In this document: in pieces, positions 53,272 to 62,947 of the stretch | Position numbering within the stretch: the first letter of the stretch is position 1 | How the letters are laid out: each line of letters starts with the position of its first letter | DNA from: Candidatus Centipeda massiliensis | Lineage (GTDB): Bacteria; Bacillota; Negativicutes; Selenomonadales; Selenomonadaceae | Direction: 5' to 3' | Length of the DNA stretch: 64,000 bases | Assembly (NCBI RefSeq): GCF_900290285.1 | Contig: NZ_LT985754.1 | Coordinates: 903,364 to 967,363 of the forward strand | Made by a program: the position numbers and the translations under genes | Notes under the pieces: generated by a model | Database searches by the model: none | Told to the model about the DNA's origin: nothing | Seen by the model: the letters and a program-made list of their open reading frames with translations, nothing else

Positions 53272-53955
53272 ATGGAACTGACTCTCCTCGGCGGCGCATT
53301 TCTCGCCGGCTTTCTCTCGTTCATCTCGCCCTGCGTTCTGCCTCTTCTGCCCACGTTCTCGCTGATCCTCGCGAAGAACAGTCAGCAGGACGGTAAGGAA
53401 ACGCAGCGTCTCTATGCGAATACAACCGCCTTTCTTGTGGGCTTTACGCTCGTCTTTGTCCTGCTTGGCGCGACGGCGTCATTCATTGGCTCGTGGCTTT
53501 TCGCCTATCAGGACGTTATGCGGCAGGGGGCGGCCGTTCTCATCATCGCCATGGGGCTCTTCATGACGGGATGGATCAAGATCCCGCTGCTCCTGCGTGA
53601 GTATCGCCCGTTCCAGCAGCGCGGCTTTGCCGGCATCGGGGGTGCGTTCCTGCTCGGCTGCGGCTTTACCCTCGGCTGGACACCGTGTACGGGCCCCATG
53701 CTTGCCACCATCCTCCTCTATGCGGGGGATACGGCGACCGTCGGCGCGGGGGCGCTCCTGCTCCTCGTCTATAGCCTCGGCTTTGCGGTGCCGTTCTTCC
53801 TGCTTGCAGTGATATGGCGGCGTCACATCATGAAGCTGCGCGCATTCTATCAATATCTGCCGACAATTCAGCGTGCGGCGGGCATTGTGCTCGTCCTCCT
53901 TGGTGTCCTGCTCTGGTCGGACTCGCTGAGCCATCTTGTACGTATTTTGTCGTAA
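53272..53955 (+). CDS. ccdA: CcdA-type cytochrome c biogenesis/thiol transport protein
   Basis: Membrane protein that carries reducing equivalents from cytosolic thioredoxin to the outside. The ~227-residue protein has six hydrophobic helices and the two reactive cysteines in ISPCVLPLLPTF and GWTPCTGPMLA. ATG at 53272 follows GGGGAGG; an ATG-less upstream extension is rejected. Partner of the TlpA-like gene 24 bases upstream. Confidence 0.93.
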   Translation: MELTLLGGAFLAGFLSFISPCVLPLLPTFSLILAKNSQQDGKETQRLYANTTAFLVGFTLVFVLLGATASFIGSWLFAYQDVMRQGAAVLIIAMGLFMTGWIKIPLLLREYRPFQQRGFAGIGGAFLLGCGFTLGWTPCTGPMLATILLYAGDTATVGAGALLLLVYSLGFAVPFFLLAVIWRRHIMKLRAFYQYLPTIQRAAGIVLVLLGVLLWSDSLSHLVRILS

Positions 53956-53967
53956 TGCGACTAAAAT

Positions 53968-54013
53968 AACGATCTTTCCTTATCACTTGCATGATGAGGA
54001 AAGATCGTTTTTT
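53968..54013 (+). terminator. Intrinsic terminator after ccdA
   Basis: Thirteen-base-pair stem AACGATCTTTCCT/AGGAAAGATCGTT with a T run. It marks the left boundary of the glycan cluster. Confidence 0.93.
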
Positions 54014-54089
54014 GTATCTGCATTGAAATTCGGGATGCCGTGTGATATTGTATAGAAGGAAATTAGGAAGGAATTGGGAGAGATCCAAA

Positions 54090-55112
54090 ATGGAATTTCA
54101 TGTGACATCTGATAGCAAATATGATATCAGCGTCTGTGTTCTGACATATCGGCCGGATGTCGAGCAGTTGTTTACTACGCTGACTTCCTTGATTCAGCAG
54201 GACGGCTGCAGCTATGAAATCGTGATCGGAGATGATGGGACGCCGGCATTTCCGCAAAAGGAAATCGAGCAGTGGCTTTTCCATCACGGATTTAAGGATT
54301 ACACATTGGTACGAAGTTCCGAGAACAGAGGAACTGTGCATAATGTAATCAATGTTCTGCGTGCGGCGCAGGGACGTTATGTCAAACTGATCTCGCCGGG
54401 GGATTATCTTTACAGTAAGCATGTTCTGGCGGATATGCTGCACTTCATGGAGAAGAAGAACTATAAAATAGCATTTGGACGAGCGTGCTATTACGTAAGA
54501 CGTGATGATAAATACTATCTCGTTAACCGCATGAACCCGTTTCATCTGAGACCGTATCAGGAGGAAGATTATGCTGCGGCTAAGACGTCCTATCTCGTTT
54601 ATCAGGACTATGCGGTTGGCGCTGCGTTTATGGGGGAGCGTCACCTGCTGGTTGCGTATACAGAGGTTATACTTGACCGCATTATCTATACAGAGGATGC
54701 GATTTATCCCATCATGGTCGCTGATGATATTCGGCTTGGGTTCTGGGATGCGAATTTAATATGGTATGATTACAGTACCGGCATATCGAATGATTCGTCA
54801 GAGAAGTGGCGTGCGCGTCTTTTACATGACAGCAAAGTCACACTTGCCATCATCGAAGAGCGGCACAGCGATATTTTGGATTTTGTTTTTGCTTCGGCTG
54901 ACGGCAAAACTCGTGATTATGACGCATATACGAGAAAAAGAGAAGCCTACTATGCGGAAGCACAGCGTATGTTAGACGCCGGCTCTTATCTGCAAAATAT
55001 TGATCCGGGAGAACTGGAAAAATTGGTGCATGCGGAAGTTGTCCTTAAGGATATATATATATCAACCCTTAGGAATAGATTTGGAGGAGAAAATGCCACA
55101 TCAGAACATTGA
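54090..55112 (+). CDS. GT2 family glycosyltransferase, paralogue 1
   Basis: A ~340-residue cytosolic GT-A fold enzyme. It begins YDISVCVLTYRPD, has the nucleotide-sugar GDDGT (residues 47-51) and SPGDYLY (102-108) where other GT2 enzymes have a DxD motif, then the paralogue-specific YTED...ADDI (about 194-208) and WYDYSTGIS. It ends with YLQNIDPGELEKLVHAEVVL, a tail found again in others of the cluster. Composition is more AT-rich than the flanking genes. Donor and acceptor unknown. It overlaps the next gene by 20 bases. Confidence 0.88.
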   Translation: MEFHVTSDSKYDISVCVLTYRPDVEQLFTTLTSLIQQDGCSYEIVIGDDGTPAFPQKEIEQWLFHHGFKDYTLVRSSENRGTVHNVINVLRAAQGRYVKLISPGDYLYSKHVLADMLHFMEKKNYKIAFGRACYYVRRDDKYYLVNRMNPFHLRPYQEEDYAAAKTSYLVYQDYAVGAAFMGERHLLVAYTEVILDRIIYTEDAIYPIMVADDIRLGFWDANLIWYDYSTGISNDSSEKWRARLLHDSKVTLAIIEERHSDILDFVFASADGKTRDYDAYTRKREAYYAEAQRMLDAGSYLQNIDPGELEKLVHAEVVLKDIYISTLRNRFGGENATSEH

Positions 55113-55614
55113 AAAAACTACATTTACCACGCAGGAGCTTGTCTTCACCGCACTCATGACAGCGCTTGTCTTTGTGGCGACGTATCTGCCGCATATCCCA
55201 ATTCCATTGGGATATGCCCATCTCGGGGATGCGGTGATCTTCTTGCTTGCCCTTCTTGTGCCGCGCCGTAGTGCCCTTCTTGCTGCGTGCATCGGTTCGG
55301 CGCTTGCCGATCTTCTCGGCGGGTTTGCACTCTGGGTTGTGCCGACACTCATCATCAAATTCGTGATGGCGGAGATTGTCTGCCGCATTGGACGGCGGAG
55401 AGCTGCGCTTGCACCCCGCATCAGCATCATCGCAGCGCTTTTCCTATCGAGCCTCTGGATGGCGGTCGCTTACACACTCGCGGGCGCTCTGCTCTATGCA
55501 AGCTTCTCTGCGGCACTAGCCTCCGCGCCCGGACTTTTGATGGAGGGCATTGTGAACTCTGTCATCGCTTTTTTCCTCCTGCCTTTGTTGCGCGAGAGGT
55601 TTCCAAGGTTTTGA
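55093..55614 (+). CDS. ECF transporter S component
   Basis: A 173-residue membrane protein with five to six helices and the S-component pattern ELVFTALMTALVFVATYLP, GYAHLGDAVIFLLALL and GSALADLLGG. It is of the vitamin-uptake group that includes pyridoxine and hydroxymethylpyrimidine binders; the ligand cannot be assigned. The ATG at 55093 follows TGGAGGAG. G+C-rich, unlike its neighbours, and unrelated in role, it seems to have been kept or inserted within the glycan cluster. The energising EcfA and EcfT genes are elsewhere. Confidence 0.85.
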   Translation: MPHQNIEKTTFTTQELVFTALMTALVFVATYLPHIPIPLGYAHLGDAVIFLLALLVPRRSALLAACIGSALADLLGGFALWVVPTLIIKFVMAEIVCRIGRRRAALAPRISIIAALFLSSLWMAVAYTLAGALLYASFSAALASAPGLLMEGIVNSVIAFFLLPLLRERFPRF

Positions 55615-55687
55615 TGCAGGATAAAGTATTTAGCAAAACGGCGGATTTTCCGACATATCGTATGGGAGCAAGGAAGAGGACTTGGAT

Positions 55688-57076
55688 ATGCAGTTGATAA
55701 GGGACGAAGAAGCGACGCATATCGCGGATGTTGCCCATGAAGAAGGGAAGATAATTGGTCAGATTGCACAGTACAGAGCACAGGGCTTTCGTTTCTATTA
55801 TTTTGTGCCAGATTTTTCATCGGATGAAGGGCTTTGGCGCAATGTCGTTCGTGCCTATCTCCGCGCTTACTCTGCAGATGATCCGACAGCACTCGTTCTC
55901 CTGACGGAGGAGGACGGCGCAGACGCTCAGATCGGGGAGATCGGTACGCTGCTTGCGGCGCTTGGTACAGACGCGCCGCTTGTGCTTGCCTGTGCGTATG
56001 CAGATACGATTCTGTCCAATGCTTTGCAGCAGGGGGATGTGCTTCTTACGACGAAAGAAGAGATTTCCGCCCGCTGTGCAGCACTTGCAGGTGTAGTTGG
56101 CGCGAAGGTTGTATATGCCAGAGATTGGCAGCCGAATGCGAAGGACTATGATGTCAGCGTCTGTGTTGCAACCTATCGTCCGGATGAGCAGAAACTCTTT
56201 ACGACGCTGACCTCGGTCATTCGCCAGCAGGGCTGTTCGCTTGAGATTCTTGTGGGAGACGACGGATCAGAGAATTTTGATGCGCTGCGTGTCGAATGGT
56301 GGCTTTTGCAGCAGGGGTTCAAGGACTATCAAATCCAATCCAGTACGGAAAATCGGGGGACAGTCAGAAACTATATGGATCTGTTCCTCCGCGCACGCGG
56401 TCGCTATGTCAAGGCGATATCGCCGGGAGACTATCTATACAGCGACCATGTGCTGGCGGATATGATGCACTTTATGGAGGAGCATGGCTATCGAACTGCC
56501 TTTGGGCGTTCCTGCCACTATTACGAGCGCGATGGTAAATATATGATCGTTGACCGCATGAATCCATTTCAGCTGGCTCCCTACAAGGAACAGAATGTTG
56601 CCGCGATCAAGGAGGCATATCTCGTCTGTCAGGACTATATTGTCGGTGCTGCCTTTATGGAGGAGCGTCATTTGATGACGTCATACCTGAGGGACATGGT
56701 TGGAGCGGTCATCTACACGGAGGATGGAGCGCACATTGCCATGATTGCGGATGATATTTGTCCTGGGTTTTGGGATCACAATTTTGTCTGGTATGAGTGT
56801 GACAGCGGGATTTCGAGTGGAGGGTCAACCACGTGGAATGAGCGGATTACGCGTGACAATTATGCGATCCTGCGTGGGATTGCAAAGCACCACAGGGAAT
56901 GGCAGGACACAGTGGCATGGCATATCGGCGGACGCGTTGAGGATTCGCCATACAGTAAGATTGTGCGGAATTACTATGGCGCGGTGGAGCGCTTTCGGGT
57001 AGAACATTCCTATCTGGTAGATGTCGATCTGAGCGAACTAGAAAAACTCGTTCATCAAGAGGTATCATTTGCCTGA
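55688..57076 (+). CDS. Two-module glycosyltransferase (linker module plus GT2), paralogue 2
   Basis: A ~462-residue protein. Residues about 25-145 form a module ([14 protein letters not shown], ... [15 protein letters not shown]) shared with the protein at 59486 and resembling half of a GT-B nucleotide-binding domain. Residues about 150-450 are the GT2 module: [42 protein letters not shown]...[13 protein letters not shown]. It ends [18 protein letters not shown], the common tail. ATG at 55688 is used; a TTG at 55682 is possible. Confidence 0.85.
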   Translation: MQLIRDEEATHIADVAHEEGKIIGQIAQYRAQGFRFYYFVPDFSSDEGLWRNVVRAYLRAYSADDPTALVLLTEEDGADAQIGEIGTLLAALGTDAPLVLACAYADTILSNALQQGDVLLTTKEEISARCAALAGVVGAKVVYARDWQPNAKDYDVSVCVATYRPDEQKLFTTLTSVIRQQGCSLEILVGDDGSENFDALRVEWWLLQQGFKDYQIQSSTENRGTVRNYMDLFLRARGRYVKAISPGDYLYSDHVLADMMHFMEEHGYRTAFGRSCHYYERDGKYMIVDRMNPFQLAPYKEQNVAAIKEAYLVCQDYIVGAAFMEERHLMTSYLRDMVGAVIYTEDGAHIAMIADDICPGFWDHNFVWYECDSGISSGGSTTWNERITRDNYAILRGIAKHHREWQDTVAWHIGGRVEDSPYSKIVRNYYGAVERFRVEHSYLVDVDLSELEKLVHQEVSFA

Positions 57077-57109
57077 GCGGGTGAACAAATCATGGTTGGG
57101 AGAGGGACA

Positions 57110-57694
57110 ATGAATTTTCACGTTGTATTGGAAGATAAAGCTCCGCAGACGCGCATGGTGAAGAATGAAAACGGGCGAATTGTGCTGACCGCCGGTGCCA
57201 GTTCATACGTTCTTCACGCGAGCTTTATGACCGATGGGGCGGACGTTCATGTCCTGATTGGACGCTATTCATCACTCTCCTACAATGTGACCTTTTCCTT
57301 TCATGCGAATACATCCCTGTGCACGGCAAATTATGACTTTGAGACGGAGTTGGGGGAAGAAGGTGCGCACCAGATCATCATCGGCAGTGATGTGCGCATC
57401 GAATCCAATGTGATCATCATGGGCGGTGTTCACATCGGCGACGGTACTCTTGTTCGTACGGGCAGCGTCGTCACAGAGAATGTCCCACCCTATGCCGTCG
57501 TGGCAGGGAATCCCGCACAGATTATAGGATTTCGCTTCGACGCGGAGACGATTGCCGCCCTCATGCAGACTGGATGGTGGAATTGGCCGGAGGCAAAGAT
57601 CCGTCAGCATATCCATCTCCTGCGGGCAGATGTCAAAGCGTTTCTCGCGGATATCTCCGATGAACGGCAGAGTGTCATTCCTGCGCTGTTGTAA
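57110..57694 (+). CDS. Hexapeptide-repeat acyltransferase (LbH, Vat-like)
   Basis: A ~194-residue left-handed beta-helix protein with hexapeptide turns (IIIGSDVRIESNVIIMGGVHIGDGTLV) and the C-terminal pattern AVVAGNPAQIIGFRFD..TIAAL...WWNWPEAKI typical of xenobiotic/sugar O- or N-acyltransferases. It closely parallels residues 1-190 of the fusion at 59486. It probably acetylates the amino sugar of the glycan. Start ATG at 57110 after GAGAGGGA. Confidence 0.88.
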   Translation: MNFHVVLEDKAPQTRMVKNENGRIVLTAGASSYVLHASFMTDGADVHVLIGRYSSLSYNVTFSFHANTSLCTANYDFETELGEEGAHQIIIGSDVRIESNVIIMGGVHIGDGTLVRTGSVVTENVPPYAVVAGNPAQIIGFRFDAETIAALMQTGWWNWPEAKIRQHIHLLRADVKAFLADISDERQSVIPALL

Positions 57695-57780
57695 AATCTT
57701 TGTCAAAAGCTGCGTGCACTTAGCCGTATGGGCATTGATCTCTACGAGTATACAGATATTAAAGTGTATGAAGATTTGAA
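57695..57780 (+). pseudogene. Possible short gene remnant
   Basis: In frame with the stop of the acyltransferase the sequence reads QKLRALSRMGIDLYEYTDIKVYEDL and ends at a TAA near 57795. This is protein-like but has no start or ribosome site. It may be the tail of a lost gene; evidence is weak. Confidence 0.25.
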
Positions 57781-57810
57781 TTGCCGGATATTTTAAGAGG
57801 TGTTCCGTAC

Positions 57811-58770
57811 ATGTCAAAATATGATGTTTCTGTCTGTATTCCCACCTATCGTTCGGATTACGGAAAACTTTTTACAACGCTTACGTCTGTTGTACGGCAA
57901 TGTGGATGCGTATACGAGATTATCATCGCGGACGATGGGACACCGGGGTTTCGGCAGGATGTGGTTGAAGCGTGGCTGGAAGAGCATCAGGTTCAGGACT
58001 ATTCCATCATACGCAGCGCAAAAAACAAGGGAGTTGTTCGCAATGTGCTACATGCCTATTCTGTTGCGGAGGGGCGTTATGTAAAGCTCCTTTCGCCAGG
58101 TGACTATTTTTACGATGATATGGCTCTTGCCAATATGCTTCACTTTATGGCGCGTGAGGGTCATCGGATCGCATTTGGACGCTCCTGTTACTATGGCAAA
58201 GATGGCGGGCAGTTCCACATCTACCACAATATGCAGCCATATCAGCTGCGGCCTTATTTGGAGCGAAATGCTGCAGCAATCAAAGAGGCGTATCTCGTGT
58301 GTCAGGATTACGCGACGGGAGCCGCGTTCATGGGAGAACGGGAACTCATGGTCGCCTACACCATACGCATTCGCGAACATGTTGTGTATCTGGAAGATAT
58401 GGTATATGTCCTCATGATTGCTGACGACATCGTTCCGGGATTTTGGAATCATAATTTTATATGGTATGAATGCAAGACCGGCTTAACGAACGTGCCATCA
58501 CCGGAGTGGAAGGAACGCATGGGGGCGGACAACCGTGCGACCCTTGCGATCATTGCAGAGAGTCACCCGGAGTTTGCCGATTTGTATCGGTGGCATATAG
58601 GGGGGCGGAATGATGAGAGCTCCCCTTATACGAAAATACTCGATGACTACTATGCGGAAGTGGATCGGCTTGTTCAAACAGGCTCCTCTTTGCAGGATGT
58701 CGATCCGCAGGAGCTGATCAAATTACTGCGTGAGAATTTTGAAATGATCCCCGCAGGGGACTCCTGTTAG
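57811..58770 (+). CDS. GT2 family glycosyltransferase, paralogue 3
   Basis: A ~319-residue GT2 module with YDVSVCIPTYRSD, ADDGTP, LLSPGDYFYDDMALANMLHF, YLED...ADDI and WYECKTGLT. The C-terminal tail is degenerate: DVDPQELIKLLRENF, then MIPAGDSC and TAG. The frame downstream of that TAG stays open for 215 codons of a different glycosyltransferase, so this gene appears to end at a recombination junction. Start ATG at 57811. Confidence 0.87.
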   Translation: MSKYDVSVCIPTYRSDYGKLFTTLTSVVRQCGCVYEIIIADDGTPGFRQDVVEAWLEEHQVQDYSIIRSAKNKGVVRNVLHAYSVAEGRYVKLLSPGDYFYDDMALANMLHFMAREGHRIAFGRSCYYGKDGGQFHIYHNMQPYQLRPYLERNAAAIKEAYLVCQDYATGAAFMGERELMVAYTIRIREHVVYLEDMVYVLMIADDIVPGFWNHNFIWYECKTGLTNVPSPEWKERMGADNRATLAIIAESHPEFADLYRWHIGGRNDESSPYTKILDDYYAEVDRLVQTGSSLQDVDPQELIKLLRENFEMIPAGDSC

Positions 58771-59418
58771 CAGAAGGCCGAAATCCCCGCACTGTCGGAA
58801 CAGCTCCATCAAAAGCTGAAGGACTTTTACAAGACGCTGAACGAGGAGAAAACGTACTATCAAATCGTTGACTTTTGTTTGAGAAGTTTCCCGCAGGTGA
58901 AATTTTGGTATGCAGGGATGGGGCTGCGGACACAGTTTACAGATCTTTGGGCGTTGGAACAGAAATATGAGGGACGACTCTTTATCACGGCAGAGCGTCC
59001 AGATCTGTTCCAAATCATGCAGAACGTGGACATGTACCTCAATACCTGTCCGCAGATTGGCGGATTGATGATGCAGTACAGTGCACTCGCGGGCAGACCG
59101 CCGTTTAACTTCCTCTGTCTCCCTTATGGCTCAGGTGCGTCATCGGTGCTGCTGCCAGGGGAGGATCTCGGCATCGAGTATACGGATATGAACGCATTTC
59201 TTGCGGAACTGCGGCGCTTTATTGAGGACCCTGCGTACCGTCACGCAAAGGAGGCTGCGTTCCGCGCGAAAAAACTGATTGTCACAGAGGAGGAATTTGT
59301 CGGGAACTTGAAGAAGATTCTGTGTGAGAATCAGTCCAACTATCCCGTGCGCGTATTTGACGTGGATCTGCGGCTTCAGGAAGTGCAGTATGCACAGATG
59401 TGGGAGTGGGGGCAGTGA
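58771..59418 (+). pseudogene. 5'-truncated glycosyltransferase fragment
   Basis: A 215-codon open stretch directly after the TAG of the preceding gene and in the same frame. It encodes the C-terminal part of a larger GT-B-like glycosyltransferase: FPQVKFWYAGMGLRTQFTDL, MYLNTCPQIGGLMMQYSAL, LPYGSGASSVLLPGEDLGIEY and LKKILCENQ. There is no ribosome site before the first residues (QKAEIPALSEQLH), and the N-terminal half of such an enzyme is missing. Probably a non-functional remnant; translation from an internal TTG (58879) or ATG (58918) cannot be excluded. Confidence 0.7.
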
Positions 59419-59485
59419 GATCAGGTGAACTCTGCGTAGGAATGTGATCGTAATATAGGAAATGTGTTCATTGGGAGGATATGAT

Positions 59486-61435
59486 ATGCAGTTTCAGATC
59501 GTGTTGGACGATAGAGTACCGCGTACGCGAAAGGTAAATCAAGACAGCGATACCACGGTACTTACGGTTGGCGCATTTTCGTATCTTCTTGAGGGAACTA
59601 TTCTCTCCGATCATGCAGACATTCATGTGCTGGTTGGCAAGTACTCTGCGCTCGGTCGCAGAGTCTTATTTGAATTTTCGACGAGCCGTGATGAACTTGG
59701 TGTTACAACGTATTCCTTTGATGAGTTTATGCAGGAGGCGGCACTGCCCACATATACAGGCAGACAGATCGTCATTGGCAACGACGTTCAGATCGGGCAT
59801 GATGTAACCGTTCTTGGCGGCGTATCGATCGGAAACGGCGCAGTTGTCCAATCGGAGAGTGTTGTGACCGAGGATGTGCCCGCCTACGCCATCGTCGGAG
59901 GGAATCCCGCGCGTGTTTTGAAATATCGCTTCGATGAGGCGATGCGAGAAGCACTGCAGCGGATCAAATGGTGGAATTGGTCAGAGGAGAAGATCCAAGA
60001 GGAACGGCCGCTCCTCTTGGGCGCTCCACAGCATTTTGTCACGCGCTTTGCTGTGCCGGAGGAGGCTGAGGTCGGCGGTGATACAACCGCAGATACGCTG
60101 CAACAGCTGCGGGCGCAAGGCATTCATATCTATTACTTTGTACCGGATTTCGCCTCATCGGAACAGATCTGGCGGAAGGTGTTCTTTGCATATCTGTCTT
60201 CGTGTACTGCATCGGACAAGACGGTGCTCCTGATGGATTTGCCGCAGAACAATGACTGCCGTGCGCAGATCGCGGAACTCGGTGAACTGCTCTCTGTCCT
60301 TGGAGACAATGCGCCTCTGGTACTGACCCATGAGACGAGCGAGGTGTTTTCCCCTATGCTGCTCCGTGGGGCGGATGTCTTGATCACCACGAAGGAGGAG
60401 GTCTCCTCACGCTGCGTGGATTATGCCGCAGGTATCGGTGTGCAGACCCTCTACGGCGGCGATTGGGCGGGAGATCTTTTCCCTCATGACAAAAAATATG
60501 ATGTCTCCGTTTGTGTTGCGACCTATCACCCTGATTATGATAAATTGTTCCGGACACTCACATCCATCATCCATCAAAAGGGCTGCTCCTTTGAAATTGT
60601 AATCGGCGATGACGGCACGCCGAATTTTGATCAGGAGCGCATGGAGCTGTGGCTTCTCCGCCATAATTTTACAAATTTCCGGATTGTGTGTCTGCCCCAA
60701 AATAAGGGCGTGGTAGAGAATTTCTTCTATATGTGTACGGCAGCACAGGGCACATATATCAAAATTCTCTCACCTGGGGATTATCTCTACGACGATCATG
60801 TGCTGGCTGATATGCTTCGCTTTATGCGGGAGGAGAAGTATTCAGTTGCATTCGGGCGTGCCTGTTACTATCGCAGGGAAAAGGGGGTCTATCAGATTCT
60901 GGATACGATGAATCCGATGGATCTGCACCCCTATGAAGCAATGGATTGTGCAGCGATCCGGAGAAATTATCTGCTCTATGCCGATTTTGTACTCGGCGCG
61001 GCATATATGTGCGAGCGGCGACTCCTGATGGCATACCTCAGAAGAATTGTTGGCACCATCATCTACATAGAGGATTGTGCGTATATGATGATGCTTGCAG
61101 ACGGCGTTGGGATCGGCTTTTGGAACGAAAATCTCCTGTGGTATGAATTTGGCACGGGCATCTCCACAGGAACATCATCCTCATGGAAAGAGAGGACGAT
61201 GCAGGACATCGGCACCTGTCTTGCCGCGATTGACATTAAGCATGGGGAAATACGGGAAGAACGGGAACAACTGCTCATGGAAAAGCCGGGACAGACAGTT
61301 CATGATTTGCAGCAGGCGTATATGAAAGTTGTGATCGAGCGGAATCGCGCGGAGAAATATACTTATTTGAAAAATGTGGATCCGGCAGAACTGGAAAAGC
61401 TTGTCAATGCCGAAGTGGTCTTTCTTGCCCTGTAG
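59486..61435 (+). CDS. Three-module fusion: LbH acyltransferase, linker module, GT2 (paralogue 4)
   Basis: A ~649-residue protein. Residues 1-185 form a left-handed beta-helix acyltransferase ([55 protein letters not shown]). Residues about 205-330 are the linker module ([30 protein letters not shown]). Residues about 338-640 are the GT2 module ([42 protein letters not shown]...[13 protein letters not shown]) ending [17 protein letters not shown]. It would both transfer a sugar and acylate it. Start ATG at 59486 after GGGAGG. Confidence 0.87.
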   Translation: MQFQIVLDDRVPRTRKVNQDSDTTVLTVGAFSYLLEGTILSDHADIHVLVGKYSALGRRVLFEFSTSRDELGVTTYSFDEFMQEAALPTYTGRQIVIGNDVQIGHDVTVLGGVSIGNGAVVQSESVVTEDVPAYAIVGGNPARVLKYRFDEAMREALQRIKWWNWSEEKIQEERPLLLGAPQHFVTRFAVPEEAEVGGDTTADTLQQLRAQGIHIYYFVPDFASSEQIWRKVFFAYLSSCTASDKTVLLMDLPQNNDCRAQIAELGELLSVLGDNAPLVLTHETSEVFSPMLLRGADVLITTKEEVSSRCVDYAAGIGVQTLYGGDWAGDLFPHDKKYDVSVCVATYHPDYDKLFRTLTSIIHQKGCSFEIVIGDDGTPNFDQERMELWLLRHNFTNFRIVCLPQNKGVVENFFYMCTAAQGTYIKILSPGDYLYDDHVLADMLRFMREEKYSVAFGRACYYRREKGVYQILDTMNPMDLHPYEAMDCAAIRRNYLLYADFVLGAAYMCERRLLMAYLRRIVGTIIYIEDCAYMMMLADGVGIGFWNENLLWYEFGTGISTGTSSSWKERTMQDIGTCLAAIDIKHGEIREEREQLLMEKPGQTVHDLQQAYMKVVIERNRAEKYTYLKNVDPAELEKLVNAEVVFLAL

Positions 61436-61453
61436 ATCAGATGGGAGCATTGT

Positions 61454-61885
61454 ATGCAGATTGTAAAATATATGTTTCAGCCGCATGGCGATGAGCGCGG
61501 CATGCTTGTTGCGCTGGAGGAGTTCAACGACATTCCCTTTCGCATCAAACGCGTCTACTATATGTATGATACGGTACCGGGGGTTGTGCGCGGACATCAT
61601 GCCCATCGGGCACTTGAGCAAATCCTAATCTGCATTCATGGGAGCTGCAAGGTGCGTCTCGACAACGGGCAGGAGAAAAAGATTGTGCCGCTCGAAAAGC
61701 CATACGAGGGGCTTTATATATCGCATGCAATGTGGCGAGAGATGTACGACTTCTCGGAGGATGCTGTACTCATGGTGCTCGCGTCCGAGGTCTATGATGA
61801 GGCGGACTACATTCGTGACTATGATGAGTTTCTGCGAATGGTACATGGGGCGAGCGCAGATTCCACTTCGGAAAATGGGGCATAA
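61454..61885 (+). CDS. WxcM-like/FdtA sugar 3,4-ketoisomerase
   Basis: A 143-residue cupin of the FdtA/QdtA group, which converts dTDP-4-keto-6-deoxyglucose to the 3-keto sugar, the substrate of the aminotransferase found at 62948. It shows [41 protein letters not shown] (catalytic histidines) and [14 protein letters not shown]. Whether it makes the galacto (FdtA) or gluco (QdtA) epimer cannot be decided by eye. Confidence 0.9.
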   Translation: MQIVKYMFQPHGDERGMLVALEEFNDIPFRIKRVYYMYDTVPGVVRGHHAHRALEQILICIHGSCKVRLDNGQEKKIVPLEKPYEGLYISHAMWREMYDFSEDAVLMVLASEVYDEADYIRDYDEFLRMVHGASADSTSENGA

Positions 61886-61896
61886 ATGGAGGAAAT

Positions 61897-62880
61897 ATGC
61901 TTAGGAGTGAGAGCATTTCATATCATCCGGATCTTGACGTTTCGGTATGTGTGCTGACATATCAACCGAATTTGCGAAAACTGTTTGCTACCCTCGAATC
62001 GATTGTATGTCAGCAGGGATGTTCCTTTGAAATTATCATCGCGGATGACGGTACGCCGAATTTTGATAGAGGTGTAATAGAGGCGTATTTCGCACAGAAA
62101 GATTTCCATGTCTATACAATCGTGGCAAATCCGTACAACAAGGGAACAGTGAAAAATGTGGCGGGAGTCTTTCCCGTGATGCGAGGACGCTATGTAAAAG
62201 TCATTTCGCCGGGCGATTTCCTGTATGATGAAACTGCCTTGGTACGAATGCTTCGATTCGTGGAACAACATCAATATCGAGTCGCCTTTGGATGGACGTA
62301 TTTCTATCAAAAAAAAGACGAGCAGACCTATGTGGTGCTCGGTCAGCTGCAGCCTGCAAATTTGGAATCATATCGTAGGAACGCATTTTCCGAAATTAAG
62401 AAGGAATATCTCATTGCACAGGACTTTCCTGTTGGAGGCGCCTTTTTTACAGAGGCGAAACTGCTGATCTCCTATACGGAGAAAATCCTTGATCGTATTA
62501 TCTACGGCGAGGATTGTGTATATAATATCATGATTGCAGATGGCGTAGAGTTTGGCTTTTTGGATGAGCACTTCGCATGGTATGAAAGAGGTTCCGGCGT
62601 TTCATGGCAGACAGAGTGGAAGTCCCGTATTTACGCGGATCGTAATATGTACTATGCAATTATTGCGGAAAACCATCCTGAGTGGCGCGATCTGTGTCAT
62701 TGGAAGATGGATCCGGAGCATTATCCGGGGGATGTCTATCAGTCGTATATTGATGAATATGTAGAGGAGGCGTTTCTTCGGCTGAAGGAAGAAAACGATA
62801 AACAGCGGACGCAGCTCAACCAAGCGTATTTACTACGCTGGATTCATGCCGGATTGCAGTATGCGGACGATATGACGTGA
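61897..62880 (+). CDS. GT2 family glycosyltransferase, paralogue 5
   Basis: A ~327-residue GT2 module: [43 protein letters not shown]...[13 protein letters not shown]. Its C-terminal tail differs from the others ([18 protein letters not shown]) and lacks the ELEKLV motif, so it may be the most divergent paralogue. AT-rich. It lies between FdtA- and FdtB-type genes. Confidence 0.87.
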   Translation: MLRSESISYHPDLDVSVCVLTYQPNLRKLFATLESIVCQQGCSFEIIIADDGTPNFDRGVIEAYFAQKDFHVYTIVANPYNKGTVKNVAGVFPVMRGRYVKVISPGDFLYDETALVRMLRFVEQHQYRVAFGWTYFYQKKDEQTYVVLGQLQPANLESYRRNAFSEIKKEYLIAQDFPVGGAFFTEAKLLISYTEKILDRIIYGEDCVYNIMIADGVEFGFLDEHFAWYERGSGVSWQTEWKSRIYADRNMYYAIIAENHPEWRDLCHWKMDPEHYPGDVYQSYIDEYVEEAFLRLKEENDKQRTQLNQAYLLRWIHAGLQYADDMT

Positions 62881-62947
62881 GTCGTATTTAATGCGCTTTT
62901 TTTACGTGTTTCATCGGATTACTCGTACACATAGCAAAGGAAATTAT

